NCBI GenBank assembly: GCA_965219495.1
Contig: OZ244777.1
Coordinates: 1,922,001-1,986,000 of the forward strand
Source: CAZPXZ01 sp965219495
GTDB lineage: Bacteria > Pseudomonadota > Alphaproteobacteria > Rhodobacterales > CAZPXZ01
Reading direction: 5' to 3'
Length of the DNA stretch: 64,000 bases
Numbering within the stretch: the stretch's first letter is position 1; each line of letters begins with the position of its first letter. Shown piece by piece: positions 1-8,290 of this stretch. Made by a program: the position numbers and the translations under genes. The notes under the pieces were generated by a model. It saw nothing but the letters and a program-made list of their open reading frames with translations. It did not search any database and was not told where the DNA came from.

Positions 1-419
1 AGGAAGACATTTCGGTCATTCTGATGGCGGACCATGGCCTTGATCTCTATGGCAATACCATCATCGTCAATACCGACTTTGCTGCTGCGAATCCCGAGGC
101 GGTCACCGGCTTCATCCGCGCCGTCGCGAAGGGGTGGAATGACGTGATTGCCGATCCTGCCGCAGGCGCGGCCATGGTGGCCAAGCGAAATCCGGCCTCG
201 GACGTTGCGCTTGAGACACGCCGGCTGCAACTCTCCATCGACGCAAACGTTGTTACCGACTACACGCGCGCGAACGGCATCGGCGGCATCGACCCGACGC
301 AGTTCGCGAATTCACTCGCGCAGCTTGCCGAAAACTATGAGTTTAAGAATGAGCCGGACGCCAGTCTTTACTTCACGGATGCGTATCTGCCGACTGATGG
401 CAGCTTGATGTTGAAGTGA
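1..419 (+). CDS. ABC transporter substrate-binding protein, NMT1/SsuA type (5' partial)
   Basis: The reading frame is already open at base 3 and ends at TGA 417-419, so only the last 138 or so residues are present. The stretch around NPEAVTGFIRAVAKGWNDV is typical of the C-terminal lobe of periplasmic proteins that bind pyrimidine precursors, nitrate, taurine or sulfonates. The next two genes encode the matching ATPase and permease, so this is the binding component of one importer. The signal peptide and ligand pocket lie outside the window, so the substrate cannot be inferred. Confidence 0.85.
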   Translation, partial: EDISVILMADHGLDLYGNTIIVNTDFAAANPEAVTGFIRAVAKGWNDVIADPAAGAAMVAKRNPASDVALETRRLQLSIDANVVTDYTRANGIGGIDPTQFANSLAQLAENYEFKNEPDASLYFTDAYLPTDGSLMLK

Positions 420-426
420 ATGCATG

Positions 427-452
427 CTGCCGGCGGCGCCGGCCGCCGGCAG
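427..452 (+). promoter_or_regulatory. GC-rich hairpin between binding protein and ATPase genes
   Basis: An 11-bp perfect stem (CTGCCGGCGGC against its complement) closes a 4-base loop 7 bases after the stop codon. No U-tract follows, so it is not a classical terminator. In binding-protein operons such a hairpin can protect the upstream mRNA and keep the binding protein in excess over the membrane parts; that role is inference. Confidence 0.5.
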
Positions 453-538
453 CGCCGAGCCACGGCGCAAGTCGACCCTCCCCGAAACCGGTGCTGATCT
501 CTCCTGCGCAGCACTCGTGAAATACGCAAGTGCGGCGC

Positions 539-1354
539 ATGAATTTTTCCCCGCATATCGAGATCTCGGAAGTTACCCACGCCTACCGGATGGCCGAGGG
601 ACCTCCCCTTCCGGTTCTGAAAAGGTTGAGCATTTCCTGCGCCAAGGAGACGTTCACGGCAGTCGTGGGACCGTCCGGTTGCGGCAAATCGACTCTGGCC
701 CGGTTGGTTGCAGGACTGATGATTCCGGACAGCGGGAAAGTGTTCCTGAATGGCGAACAGGTAAAATCACCGCGATCCTCTGTGGGCATGGCCTTTCAGA
801 ACCCCGTGCTGCTGGAATGGCGATCGATTCTCAAGAATACGATTCTCCCCTTGGAGATCGTCCCGAACAAGCTGACAAACCGGGAGCGTGAGGACCGCGC
901 GCTATCACTTCTCTCGCTCGTCGGCCTCGAAGGCTTTGAAGGTAAACGGCCCTCGGAACTTTCCGGAGGCATGCGCCAGCGCGCCTCACTTTGCCGTGCG
1001 CTCGCTCACCGGCCGGAAATCCTGATTCTCGATGAACCGTTTGGCGCGCTCGACGCGTTTACCCGGGAAGACCTTTGGCAGACCATGCACGCGTTACGGG
1101 AAGAGGAGGCCTTCACATGCCTCTTCATTACGCATGATCTACGCGAGGCGCTATTTCTTGCCGACCAGATCATTGTGCTGTCCGACCGCCCTGCAACCGC
1201 GCAGTACACGATGGATGTTTCCCTGGGTCCAAATCGGAGTCTCAATGATCTCTATACGCCGGAGTCCACCGGGATGCTCGCGGAACTTCGCCATCAGATC
1301 GAGATTGCGCAGGGCCATATCGATTCAAGAGCAGAACCGGAGACCGAGTCGTGA
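539..1354 (+). CDS. ABC transporter ATP-binding protein, SsuB/TauB type
   Basis: A 271-residue cytoplasmic ATPase that powers the importer. Visible motifs: Walker A GPSGCGKST at 44-52, Q-loop Gln near 87, signature LSGGMRQ from 141, Walker B ILILDEP at 161-167 and the switch His in FITHD near 199. ATG 539 is preferred to the in-frame GTG at 530 because residue 1 then matches the family length. The stop overlaps the permease start by four bases (GTGA), indicating translational coupling. The length and the FGALDAFTRE segment fit the nitrate/sulfonate/taurine subgroup; the substrate is unknown. Confidence 0.9.
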   Translation: MNFSPHIEISEVTHAYRMAEGPPLPVLKRLSISCAKETFTAVVGPSGCGKSTLARLVAGLMIPDSGKVFLNGEQVKSPRSSVGMAFQNPVLLEWRSILKNTILPLEIVPNKLTNREREDRALSLLSLVGLEGFEGKRPSELSGGMRQRASLCRALAHRPEILILDEPFGALDAFTREDLWQTMHALREEEAFTCLFITHDLREALFLADQIIVLSDRPATAQYTMDVSLGPNRSLNDLYTPESTGMLAELRHQIEIAQGHIDSRAEPETES

Positions 1355-2115
1355 AAGTTCTTCGTGAAAGCGCCATTCCAATTGCGGCAATGGCGGTATT
1401 TCTCGTCTTCTGGGAATGGCTCGTATGGGTGAATGACTGGCCGAATTACAAAATGGCGTCGCCTTCCGATCTTGGCCCTGCTTTCTGGAAGTTTCGCTGG
1501 CTGTTTCTTGAATACGCCTGGGACACGCTTTGGCGGACGGTCGCCGGCCTCGCGTTGTCAGTCGTCGTGGGAACGTTGCTCGGAATGATCATGGGCAATT
1601 CGAAAGTCATGCGGGACGCCCTTTATCCGCTGCTGGTGGGCTTCAACGCCATCCCGAAGGCGACCGTGGTGCCAGTGATCGCGCTCATGTTCGTGGGCGC
1701 GCACAACATGAACACGATCCTTATCGCGTTCATGATTTCGTTCTTTCCGATCGCGGTCTCAATCTCGATCGGTCTCTCGACCCTGGAACCGGAATATCGC
1801 GACATCTTGCGGTCCCTCGGAGCGAGCCGATTCACCGTCTTCTACAAGATCGCCCTTCCGAAAACCCTTCCCGAGTTCTTTGGCGCCCTTAAAGTGTCCG
1901 TAACACTGGCTTTCATCGGTACAAACCTGATGGAAATCGTGGAGCCGCATGGACGGGGGCTGGGGCATCTGTTCGACAGCGGCAAGATCAGCGCGGACTA
2001 TCCACTGATGTTCGCCGTGCTGATCGCGCTCGCCTTTCTCGGAATCTTCCTCTACTACATCGTTGTGGTGCTGGAGAGGATTTTTGCCGGTTGGGCGGAG
2101 CGCGCAGAAACCTGA
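1351..2115 (+). CDS. ABC transporter permease, SsuC/TauC type
   Basis: A 254-residue inner-membrane protein with about six hydrophobic segments. The cytoplasmic EAA loop, which docks on the ATPase, is at about 148-170 (EYRDILRSLGASR...LP). It starts at GTG 1351, overlapping the ATPase stop by four bases. The third gene of the cluster completes a binding protein-ATPase-permease importer. No clear terminator follows; a weak 6-bp inverted repeat lies directly after the stop. Confidence 0.9.
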   Translation: MKVLRESAIPIAAMAVFLVFWEWLVWVNDWPNYKMASPSDLGPAFWKFRWLFLEYAWDTLWRTVAGLALSVVVGTLLGMIMGNSKVMRDALYPLLVGFNAIPKATVVPVIALMFVGAHNMNTILIAFMISFFPIAVSISIGLSTLEPEYRDILRSLGASRFTVFYKIALPKTLPEFFGALKVSVTLAFIGTNLMEIVEPHGRGLGHLFDSGKISADYPLMFAVLIALAFLGIFLYYIVVVLERIFAGWAERAET

Positions 2116-2353
2116 CAATCCGAATTGTTGGATTGCGGCGCAAATCCAAATTTTCCTTCACACACTTCTCTTTGCGGCGCCAGCATCCAAGCAACCGACA
2201 TAGCCCGGCATTTGGCGCCAGATATTTCCGGATCAACGAATTGGTGGAACGCCCCGATCACACCCGGTGCGGGTTCGCTGTCTGGCGAATATTTCTTCGA
2301 AATTGACCATGCCTCTTGGTGCTTCCCAAACATTTTATCGACACACAGCCTGA

Positions 2354-2645
2354 GATGAAAACCGCGTCAAAGAGCACAATCTAGACCTGTTCGCCAGACG
2401 CCGCTCGTGCAACCTGTTCAATGCCAATACCCTCCGCCCGTACTTCTCGACCTTCGCGCACGCGTTGTTCGAACGCGTGCGCCGGGCCTTTTCCGACACG
2501 CCCCTTGCCGGGGCCAGTATCGACACGATTTGATTGCGCTTGCTGAAGATCGGTGCCCGGGTGCGCATCTCTCGACACAGCATCCACGTGGCCATGGCGG
2601 AAGGATGCCCCGATAATTTCACGTTCGCGTGCCTTGCAGGCGCCG
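2354..2645 (+). pseudogene. IS1380-family transposase, 3' fragment with in-frame stop
   Basis: Reading from 2354 gives residues such as NLDLFARRRSCNLFNANTLR and then, after an in-frame TGA at 2531-2533, LRLLKIGARVRISRHSIHVA. Both blocks match the C-terminal end of IS1380-type DDE transposases from family knowledge. A CGA to TGA change would explain the stop. A TGA at 2351 closes the frame upstream, so most of the gene, including the catalytic core, is gone. The gene before it ends at 2115; I see nothing in 2116-2353. Confidence 0.7.
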
Positions 2646-2902
2646 CAACGCCGTATCCCCCGCCGCATTCCGTTCCGCGTACGCATCCCCGATGCGAACG
2701 CCCCGGCGCTCTGGCTCCGAATGGCAACAGGGCCTCCTCACGTTCCCGAATGGATGGTCCAGACCGGTTTCCAGTTTCAATGGTAGCCTCCGAACACAAA
2801 AGTCCCGTCCGCATGTACGAACACACCGATGGAAGCCCCGCAGCAACGCAGAATCACGACCGGTTGGGCCGCGTATGAGAAAAGGGGGATAGTCCAGTGG
2901 CG
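2646..2902. other. No recognisable gene
   Basis: GC-rich sequence with overlapping open frames on both strands and no family signature. It lies between the IS1380 fragment and the broken SEC-C gene and may hold the lost end of the IS. Confidence 0.4.
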
Positions 2903-2903
2903 C

Positions 2904-3339
2904 CGCCGAAATCGCCACCGAACCCGATACCGAATTTTGGAGGTATGGCTGCCCACTTGTCGTCTGAGGCAGCATTTCTTGTACTTCTTACCGCTGCCAC
3001 AGGGGCATTGTTCATTTCTTCCAATACTTCACTTTCCGGTCTTTGCCTGGGCAACCGCTATCCTACGCAATTGGTCTGCTTCAGCATGTAATTCTGGCAA
3101 CATGTCCTGTGGAATTCCGGGTAGACCCACCCAACGCCACGCAACAACTTGGAGCACACCTTTGTCCGCGAATGTCAGCTGAAGCGAGAGCCGCTGCGGA
3201 TCATCTCTGATCGAATGCACTCTCCGCGCCTGTTCAAGAGCCGGCGTGGCGTTTCGCTGTACCCAATCCACCGTCCAGCAAAACACATTCAGGCTGACCT
3301 CACCGTGCGTTGAAAACGGCTTCGCTCGTTTCGTGGTAG
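2904..3339 (-). pseudogene. SEC-C motif protein, interrupted by an in-frame TGA
   Basis: On the minus strand one continuous frame reads from just after a TAA at about 3340. It passes LTFADKGVLQVVAWRWVGLP and AEADQLRRIAVAQAKTGK, meets TGA near 3029-3031, and continues in the same frame with SIGRNEQCPCGSGKKYKKCC. The last block is a textbook SEC-C zinc-binding motif (CxCxSGxxxxxCC), normally at a protein C-terminus. A single base change (for example TGG to TGA) would separate the body from its zinc motif. The N-terminus is also lost or frameshifted. Confidence 0.65.
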
Positions 3340-3800
3340 GTTACCTCGCTAGCTCTTCATCAATGTTCAATGATCTCGCGCCAATCTCCATCAAGATCGA
3401 GCAAATAGCTAGCAATTTCGGCTCGGCCCAGTTCCTTCGTCCCGTCCGCTGTAATCGGCTCCGCCGGGCACGGCGGTATTCGCCGAGCCATAGAACTGGT
3501 CGGCGAACCATTCGCCGGACGGTGCATCGGGCTGGGCGATGAGGATACGCCAAGCGCCTCAGAGAGGACCGCATCTCGGACCATCAACAAGAACGTACGA
3601 TGAACATATAGCTCCCGCAACATGGTCGAGAAGCGCGTTTCCAGCGGAATTGCGACAGAGTCACGCGGGCTTACGACCGAACCCGACCGGGTGCGAAAAA
3701 ATTTTCCGGCTTCCGCCTGCTGGGCGGGGAATTTGAGCGTCTTCAGGCGATGCACTCTCCCTAAACGCGTCGTTACCTTACGGCCGGCTTCCAATAGTCA
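3340..3800 (-). pseudogene. Degraded gene, coding signal split over frames
   Basis: Protein-like stretches appear in different minus-strand frames. GEWFADQFYGSANTAVPGGA lies at about 3450-3520 in one frame. EIASYLLDLDGDWREIIEH, ending at a stop at 3360, lies in another. Together they suggest one gene with at least one frameshift. I do not recognise the family. The fragment points at the SEC-C remnant downstream on the same strand and may once have been cotranscribed with it. Confidence 0.35.
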
Positions 3801-3836
3801 TATAAGTAGTCAGAGACATCGGCGCCGGGGGGCAAC

Positions 3837-4097
3837 ATGAGCAAGACATGGCAGGTTCAGGAAGCGAAAGCCCGGTTCAGCGAGTTTCTCGAAGCGAGTT
3901 CCAAGGAAGGACCGCAAATTGTGACCAAGCGTGGCGTGGAGGCGGCGGTGCTTCTGCCGATCAAGCAATGGCGAAGATTGCGCAGATTGGCGCAACCCGA
4001 TCTGAAGGAACTGCTGCTCGCGCCGGAAGCCCGGACCGACACCCTCACGCCGCTACGTGCACGGCACGATTGTCGCCCGACAATGGCCTTCGAGTAG
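3837..4097 (+). CDS. Type II antitoxin, Phd/YefM family
   Basis: An 86-residue protein whose N-terminus WQVQEAKARFSEFLEAS is typical of the Phd/YefM DNA-binding fold, followed by VTKRGVEAAVLLPIKQW and a C-terminal arm that would neutralise the toxin. A purine-rich ribosome site (ggggggcaac) precedes ATG 3837. Members repress their own operon and bind a VapC or Doc toxin encoded immediately downstream. Here only the beginning of a PIN-domain toxin follows, so this is an orphaned antitoxin. Confidence 0.85.
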   Translation: MSKTWQVQEAKARFSEFLEASSKEGPQIVTKRGVEAAVLLPIKQWRRLRRLAQPDLKELLLAPEARTDTLTPLRARHDCRPTMAFE

Positions 4098-4101
4098 GCT
4101 G

Positions 4102-4140
4102 GTGTACCTTCTGGACACGCACGTTGTTGGCACAATTAAC
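4102..4140 (+). pseudogene. VapC-like PIN toxin, N-terminal stub
   Basis: Starting at GTG 4102, four bases after the antitoxin stop, the frame reads VYLLDTHVVGTIN. This corresponds to the first beta strand and first catalytic Asp of VapC PIN ribonucleases (usually VYLLDTNVVSEL). After about 13 residues the similarity ends. The toxin is therefore truncated to its first 10 percent and cannot be active. Confidence 0.6.
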
Positions 4141-4703
4141 CCATTGTTACAACAAGCATTTTTGTCTCGCCACAGAATCCGAAAGCGTTTAGGCAACGAT
4201 TGTACTTCTCAAACAGGCGCGTTTTCGGATCGCCTCCAGGCATCCCTGTCGAATCCGTCCTGAATACGTCACGTTCCTCCATCCCGATTCTCCGGACGCG
4301 AACACGGTCATCGGACCGAGTTCACATGTCCAAAGGCACCTATCCCGTGAAGCGCGAGTACTCCGACTGCCGCCGCGCGTCGGGGCCAAAGCAACCGCGC
4401 AGCACGATTTCACGACCTACGCCACACTTGTGCTTCTCTACCTTATAGCTTGGCTGCTTGAGTGACTATATCTTGCTGTAATTATTATATTGTTTACTCC
4501 CTTCCGAAGCTTCCAAAAATCGCAGAATTCCAATCCGTGTACAAGCGGTCAGCGAATTGGACTCAATAGAGGGGGTGACATGTCCACCCTGGGCTATCAT
4601 TTTCCGGAATTCGCGACATCGGCGCATCGGCGCATCGACGCATCGGCGGGCCGGGCAGGGGGTAGGAGTATCCGTTCGGCCAAGCTTTCAATTACCCACA
4701 AAG
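4141..4703. other. No recognisable gene
   Basis: AT-richer sequence after the toxin stub. An open frame from 4490 on the plus strand has no family features. The only structure seen is the short 8-bp tandem repeat at 4617-4648. Confidence 0.4.
4617..4648 (+). repeat. Short tandem repeat, 4 x 8 bp
   Basis: Four adjacent copies of CATCGGCG, the third reading CATCGACG. No coding frame explains it; it may be slippage in non-coding DNA. Confidence 0.8.
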
Positions 4704-4966
4704 TCAGACTGAAGGGTGGCCCCGAGGGCCGCCTTCACTGGCCGGAGCGGGCGAACACCCCGGTTTGGGCGCCGACAGCGCCATCCTCGGCCTGCAGCGC
4801 ATCTGGCTCGATCCGCGCCGGCACGCCGTGCGTTTCGGCTCACCTCCTAGCCATTTGTCAGAGCATCGCCGATCGTCGCGAACACGCGGTCCAACGCGTC
4901 CCTTGAAGCGACCTTGTTCATGTCGGACTTGGCGGCCAGACGATCGGCCATTTCCGACTTGTTCAT
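4704..4966 (-). pseudogene. HU-type DNA-binding protein, broken
   Basis: The minus strand from ATG 4966 reads MNKSEMADRLAAKSDMNKVA and continues DALDRVFATIGDALTNG. This is the N-terminal half of a bacterial HU/IHF protein (helix-turn-helix dimerisation part). A TAG at 4849-4847 stops the frame just before the beta-arm region. Beyond it, HU-like pieces recur in shifted frames (VKAALGATL near the end, comparable with the last helix). A purine-rich GGGGAAG precedes the start. The nonsense codon plus frame changes make it a pseudogene. Confidence 0.65.
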
Positions 4967-5388
4967 GTCTTCCCCTCACCGACGGACCCCGACCTGCATC
5001 GCGGCGGCATTGACGCCGATAAGCCCCCGCCGGAGTTTCTCCGGCGCGAACGCCTCCTCGACCTGACCGCCGGCATCGTCGCTTGGTACTATCGTCCGCT
5101 GTTCGCTGGCAAAATTGCCCCGAAAACCTCGCGCAGGCATGGTCAAGTTAACTGATTGTAGACTGTTTTCGGCATTTCTCCATGAGGCTAAGCCATTGAA
5201 ATTGCGTAGAGAAGCCACCCAAAATTTACCGAGATTTCGAAGTGAATCCGGTTAAACTGACAAAGCCGACTGCCACGTTCCGGCTTCTCATGGTCTTCAT
5301 CGTTTTGCACCACGAACGCAGGCAGATCGTCCACTTTGGCGTGACGGCACACCCGACGGCAGCATGTGTGGTGCCAGGGATCGGCCAA
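4967..5388. other. No clear gene; possible remnant
   Basis: The plus strand near 5040-5130 has a short protein-like frame (RRERLLDLTAGIVAWYYRPL) with no start and no confident family match. The rest shows only short overlapping frames. Confidence 0.3.
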
Positions 5389-6267
5389 TCACAGACTTGT
5401 TCGACGCTCATAGGCAAGCTGCGACAAATCCTTGAGAAAATCTGACTTTGATTCTATGTCGTCCTTTGTCAGCCGAAGACGGTAGAGCCCCCATCTTTTA
5501 TTGTATTCGAGAGTGTCGAGGCCGGCATCGTCGATTTTGATGTCCAGATCATCGGTCTGAGGCAACTTAATCTCGAAATTGAGCTGGTTCTTCTTGGGCC
5601 TGAAAGTCACAAAATTATACGCCTGACCATTCTTCTCTAGGCCTATGTAAAACTTGTTGAATTTTAGATTCAAAGTTGGATCGAATCCCCGGAGGATTTC
5701 CAGCATCTGGTCGGCCAGACCCACGGTCGCCTTTGTGGCGCGTTTCTCCCAGTAGGCGCGGTCTGTTGGTTCGGCGTCAGCATCTTCATCCTCGTCGACG
5801 AGTCCCCGCGAAAGCTCGTCCAAGACCTGCGTGAAGACAAGCGTCAGGTTGTTGCCTACCTTGAGTGCCTGCATCTGAATTGCGATCAGAGGCATCGTGC
5901 CGTTAAAAAGAGAAATAACGTTCAGGAACCGACTCGTTATGTCTTCTGCTACGAGAACAGCACAATGATCATATTGCGGATAACGCTTTTTCTCGATATC
6001 CCAATACTCGATCGTACGGATAATGTGAGCTTCATCCGTTGACCCAAGTTGAAGCTCTACCTCGTACCTGCGTTGGGTCTCGGAGTCTTGAAGCAAAAGA
6101 TCAAGACGGCCTGCACGGGGCTGTACCCTCTCCACATCTCTGAGCACCAGATCGCCAAGCCCGAGGACAGAGGGATCGTCCGCAATAATGTTTTGAACCC
6201 ACTTTTCGTTAAGCTCGGGATGATTCTTCAACTGCATCCGGGTCGGCTTCAGGTAGTTGCTGCACAT
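5389..6267 (-). CDS. PD-(D/E)XK nuclease-like protein
   Basis: A 292-residue cytoplasmic protein. The segment GRLDLLLQDSETQRRYEVEL has Asp56 and, 13 residues on, the E-V-E-x-Q pair (Glu69, Glu71, Gln73), the spacing of a PD-(D/E)XK active site. The C-terminus (LNFEIKLPQTDDLDIKID, WGLYRLRLTKDDIE) resembles DUF5655-type domains found behind nuclease folds. An acidic linker (DEDEDADAE) joins the halves. Met1 at 6267 lacks a good ribosome site; Met11 at 6237 is an alternative. Base composition is visibly lower in GC than the surroundings, suggesting acquisition. A defence role is plausible but unproven. Confidence 0.6.
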   Translation of the reverse strand: MCSNYLKPTRMQLKNHPELNEKWVQNIIADDPSVLGLGDLVLRDVERVQPRAGRLDLLLQDSETQRRYEVELQLGSTDEAHIIRTIEYWDIEKKRYPQYDHCAVLVAEDITSRFLNVISLFNGTMPLIAIQMQALKVGNNLTLVFTQVLDELSRGLVDEDEDADAEPTDRAYWEKRATKATVGLADQMLEILRGFDPTLNLKFNKFYIGLEKNGQAYNFVTFRPKKNQLNFEIKLPQTDDLDIKIDDAGLDTLEYNKRWGLYRLRLTKDDIESKSDFLKDLSQLAYERRTSL

Positions 6268-6395
6268 TTCATATCATCCACTGCTTCGGCTAGTCGTACA
6301 GCCTAACGGCTTATCGTTAACGCTTTCCGATTGTTGCCCATGGTGCCAGAATGCTCTCGGTTAAGTTACCTGCCGCATCTGCGCGGCTTGTACGT

Positions 6396-6521
6396 ATGCA
6401 TTCAAGGGCAAGGCCGGTCGCGACCAAGGCGATCAGCCAGATTCGTTGGATCATCACGGTCAATCTAGTTGTGGGACTCGCGTCGGTTGTCATCGGCGTG
6501 ACGGGCCGCTACCGGGCCTGA
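6396..6521 (+). pseudogene. Small membrane-protein tail
   Basis: A 41-codon frame contains one strong hydrophobic helix (WIITVNLVVGLASVVIGV) after a basic segment, ending GRYRA. It resembles the last transmembrane helix of a larger integral membrane protein, with no coding sequence upstream. It converges on, and overlaps by 13 bases, the methyltransferase on the other strand. Probably a remnant. Confidence 0.3.
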
Positions 6522-7168
6522 TTCACCGAGGTCTTGCGCCAGACCGTGGCGAGCCACGGCTGCTGCGCCCGCGGCCGGCCCGGCGGGCGATAATAGTGGT
6601 GTAGTTCCAGAAAGCCCGCGACGGTGACGTAGGCGCGCCACGTTTCGAGATCATGGAAGCAGCCGTAGCGCCCACCGGCCCAGCCTTCCTCGTTGTCGCC
6701 CCGTGGGTTCGAGCAGAACAGGACACCGCTGGGCTTGAGGGTCGCGGCGAGGTCGCCAAGGACCCGGGCCAGCTGGCTGCTCGGCACGTGGAACAGCGAG
6801 GCATTTGCGAAGATTCCGTCGAAGCGGGCGGATGGCAGGTCAAGCGCGAGAAAGTCTTGGTGCAGCACCTCACAATCCGTCTTGGCGCGCGCCATGGCGG
6901 CGAGCTCGGCCGATCCGTCGAGGCCGACCGCCTCGTGGCCGAGCGCGGTGAACCCGCGGAGATCCCGGCCGGGCCCGCAGCCCAGATCGAGAATGACGTG
7001 GGGCGCCGTGCCTTCGATCGCTTCGAGCAGGGCCGCGATGTTCTGGCTGACGTCATGGTCGGCCGTGCCGCGACGGTACGCCGCTGCCATACGGTCATAT
7101 TCCGCGATGGTAGTGGCTGCGATCTCTTGCGCCTGCACCGCGTCTTGCACCGGAGTGGGCTCGCTCAT
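6509..7168 (-). CDS. Class I SAM-dependent methyltransferase
   Basis: A 219-residue enzyme with the glycine-rich SAM-binding motif ILDLGCGPGRDL near 59-70, the acidic ribose-binding position in GHEAVGLDGS and a post-motif Asp in FDGIFANASLFHVP. The fold matches small-molecule methyltransferases of the UbiE/Tam type; the substrate cannot be read from the sequence. The frame is open upstream to 7294, but ATG 7168 (MSEPTPVQDA) gives the family length and begins after a non-homologous leader. It stands alone with no co-directional partner. Confidence 0.8.
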   Translation of the reverse strand: MSEPTPVQDAVQAQEIAATTIAEYDRMAAAYRRGTADHDVSQNIAALLEAIEGTAPHVILDLGCGPGRDLRGFTALGHEAVGLDGSAELAAMARAKTDCEVLHQDFLALDLPSARFDGIFANASLFHVPSSQLARVLGDLAATLKPSGVLFCSNPRGDNEEGWAGGRYGCFHDLETWRAYVTVAGFLELHHYYRPPGRPRAQQPWLATVWRKTSVNQAR

Positions 7169-7708
7169 CGCGCGAGAATGCCACCGGGGGTCGACGAGCA
7201 CCACCGATGTTGCATCGCCTCGACCAAAGTGCCCTCCTTGCAGCGTGGCGGCGGATGGGTCGCCTTGTCCACGATCTCTGGATCGCGCAACCACGGGCCT
7301 CCCTGTCCAACCAGGGATCCGTCGTCGCGCCGCGCCGGACGGCCGACGGCCCAGCTGAGACAGCCATGGCGCCCGTGATCAAGAGGCGTTTGAGATCGCG
7401 CTGGCCCATCTTCCATATCCTGCCGAGCCGCGGCTTACCTCCTTGATCTCCAGCAGCAGATCTGCCAGCGCATTCTCATCGAGAACGAATACGCGACCCG
7501 GGGATCCCGGCTCGTGGGCAAGAGCTTCGAATGAAAGCGCCCGTGCAGTCTAACCGGGATTTCCCATGTGGCACCCTTCAGCCAAGTTGAGCGTGGCTCG
7601 AAATCGCTCAAAGGGCAAGTCCGATGGGTTGTGCCACCAAGATCATGCCCGACAACACGAAATTGAGAGTGAATGGGGCATGGTGGCATTCGATATTGCC
7701 GGTCGACA
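7169..7708. other. No intact gene; possible frameshifted secreted protein
   Basis: On the minus strand MGQRDLKRLLITGAMAVSAG at 7409 looks like a signal peptide. A protein-like tail (WLRDPEIVDKATHPPPRCKE) lies in a different frame, ending near 7165. This could be one small frameshifted gene. I do not recognise it. From 7441 to 7708 nothing is supported. Confidence 0.3.
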
Positions 7709-8290
7709 GTGCGGGCCTTGGATGCAGTACAGCCGCCTGTGCCCAGAGGTCCTCGCTCCGGGTGGGTTGTGTTGTCCCACCCTTCATCGCCTGGCGACCT
7801 CATCCGCCAGTGTGGAGATCTCCGTCTGATTTCCCGGAACAACCGGTTATAGAGACGGTCTTTGACATTCATAGCGTCATCCTGTCCAACCTCCACACCT
7901 TCCGGACTTTCGCTGCTGTACTTGCCAGGATTGCCGCCTTCAATACGCCGGGTGACCCGATGCGTGCTCTTCTCAGTTCCTTCCGCATCGGCTCTGGCCA
8001 TCAGATCATACGGACACCCTTGGCATCACCAACACCCCGCAAATCAGCTCCATGCGGGAACCCGTTTTCGGCGCTTCATCCGTTCGCTTTCGCTACGGCC
8101 CTCCTGTTTGCTCGCCCCCTGCGCTGACCGGCAGGGCTTTACCTCCCTGCAAGCCTCCCAGGGCTTTTACTTCCGGGCTTCCAGGTCACCAGGTCACCCC
8201 GCATGCCTGCCGGATATAACGACGACGCCAAACTGAGAATTGCGTCGGCAGGACTCTCACCTGCAACCACAGCAGCTAGTCTCGCTGCGC
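7709..8290 (-). mobile_element. Group II intron-like copy A, 5' part only
   Basis: Read on the minus strand, this copy starts GCGCAGCGAGACTAG at 8290. It runs through the same domain I-III landmarks as copies B-D (GAGAGTCCTGCC, the TCTCAGTTTGGCG block, AAAGTCCGGAAGG, GGGACAACACAACCC-like) and loses similarity after AAGGCCCGCAC near 7709. It is visibly diverged from the others. No domain V is seen, so it cannot splice alone. It is joined directly to the truncated end of copy B. Confidence 0.6.

Noticed and set aside
3029..3031. TGA in the SEC-C gene as a selenocysteine codon
   Set aside because: No SECIS-like hairpin is evident just after it, the family does not use selenocysteine, and a second stop lies upstream in the same gene.
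4490..4906. 138-codon ORF containing the 8-bp repeats
   Set aside because: It overlaps the better supported HU remnant on the other strand and consists of low-complexity translation.
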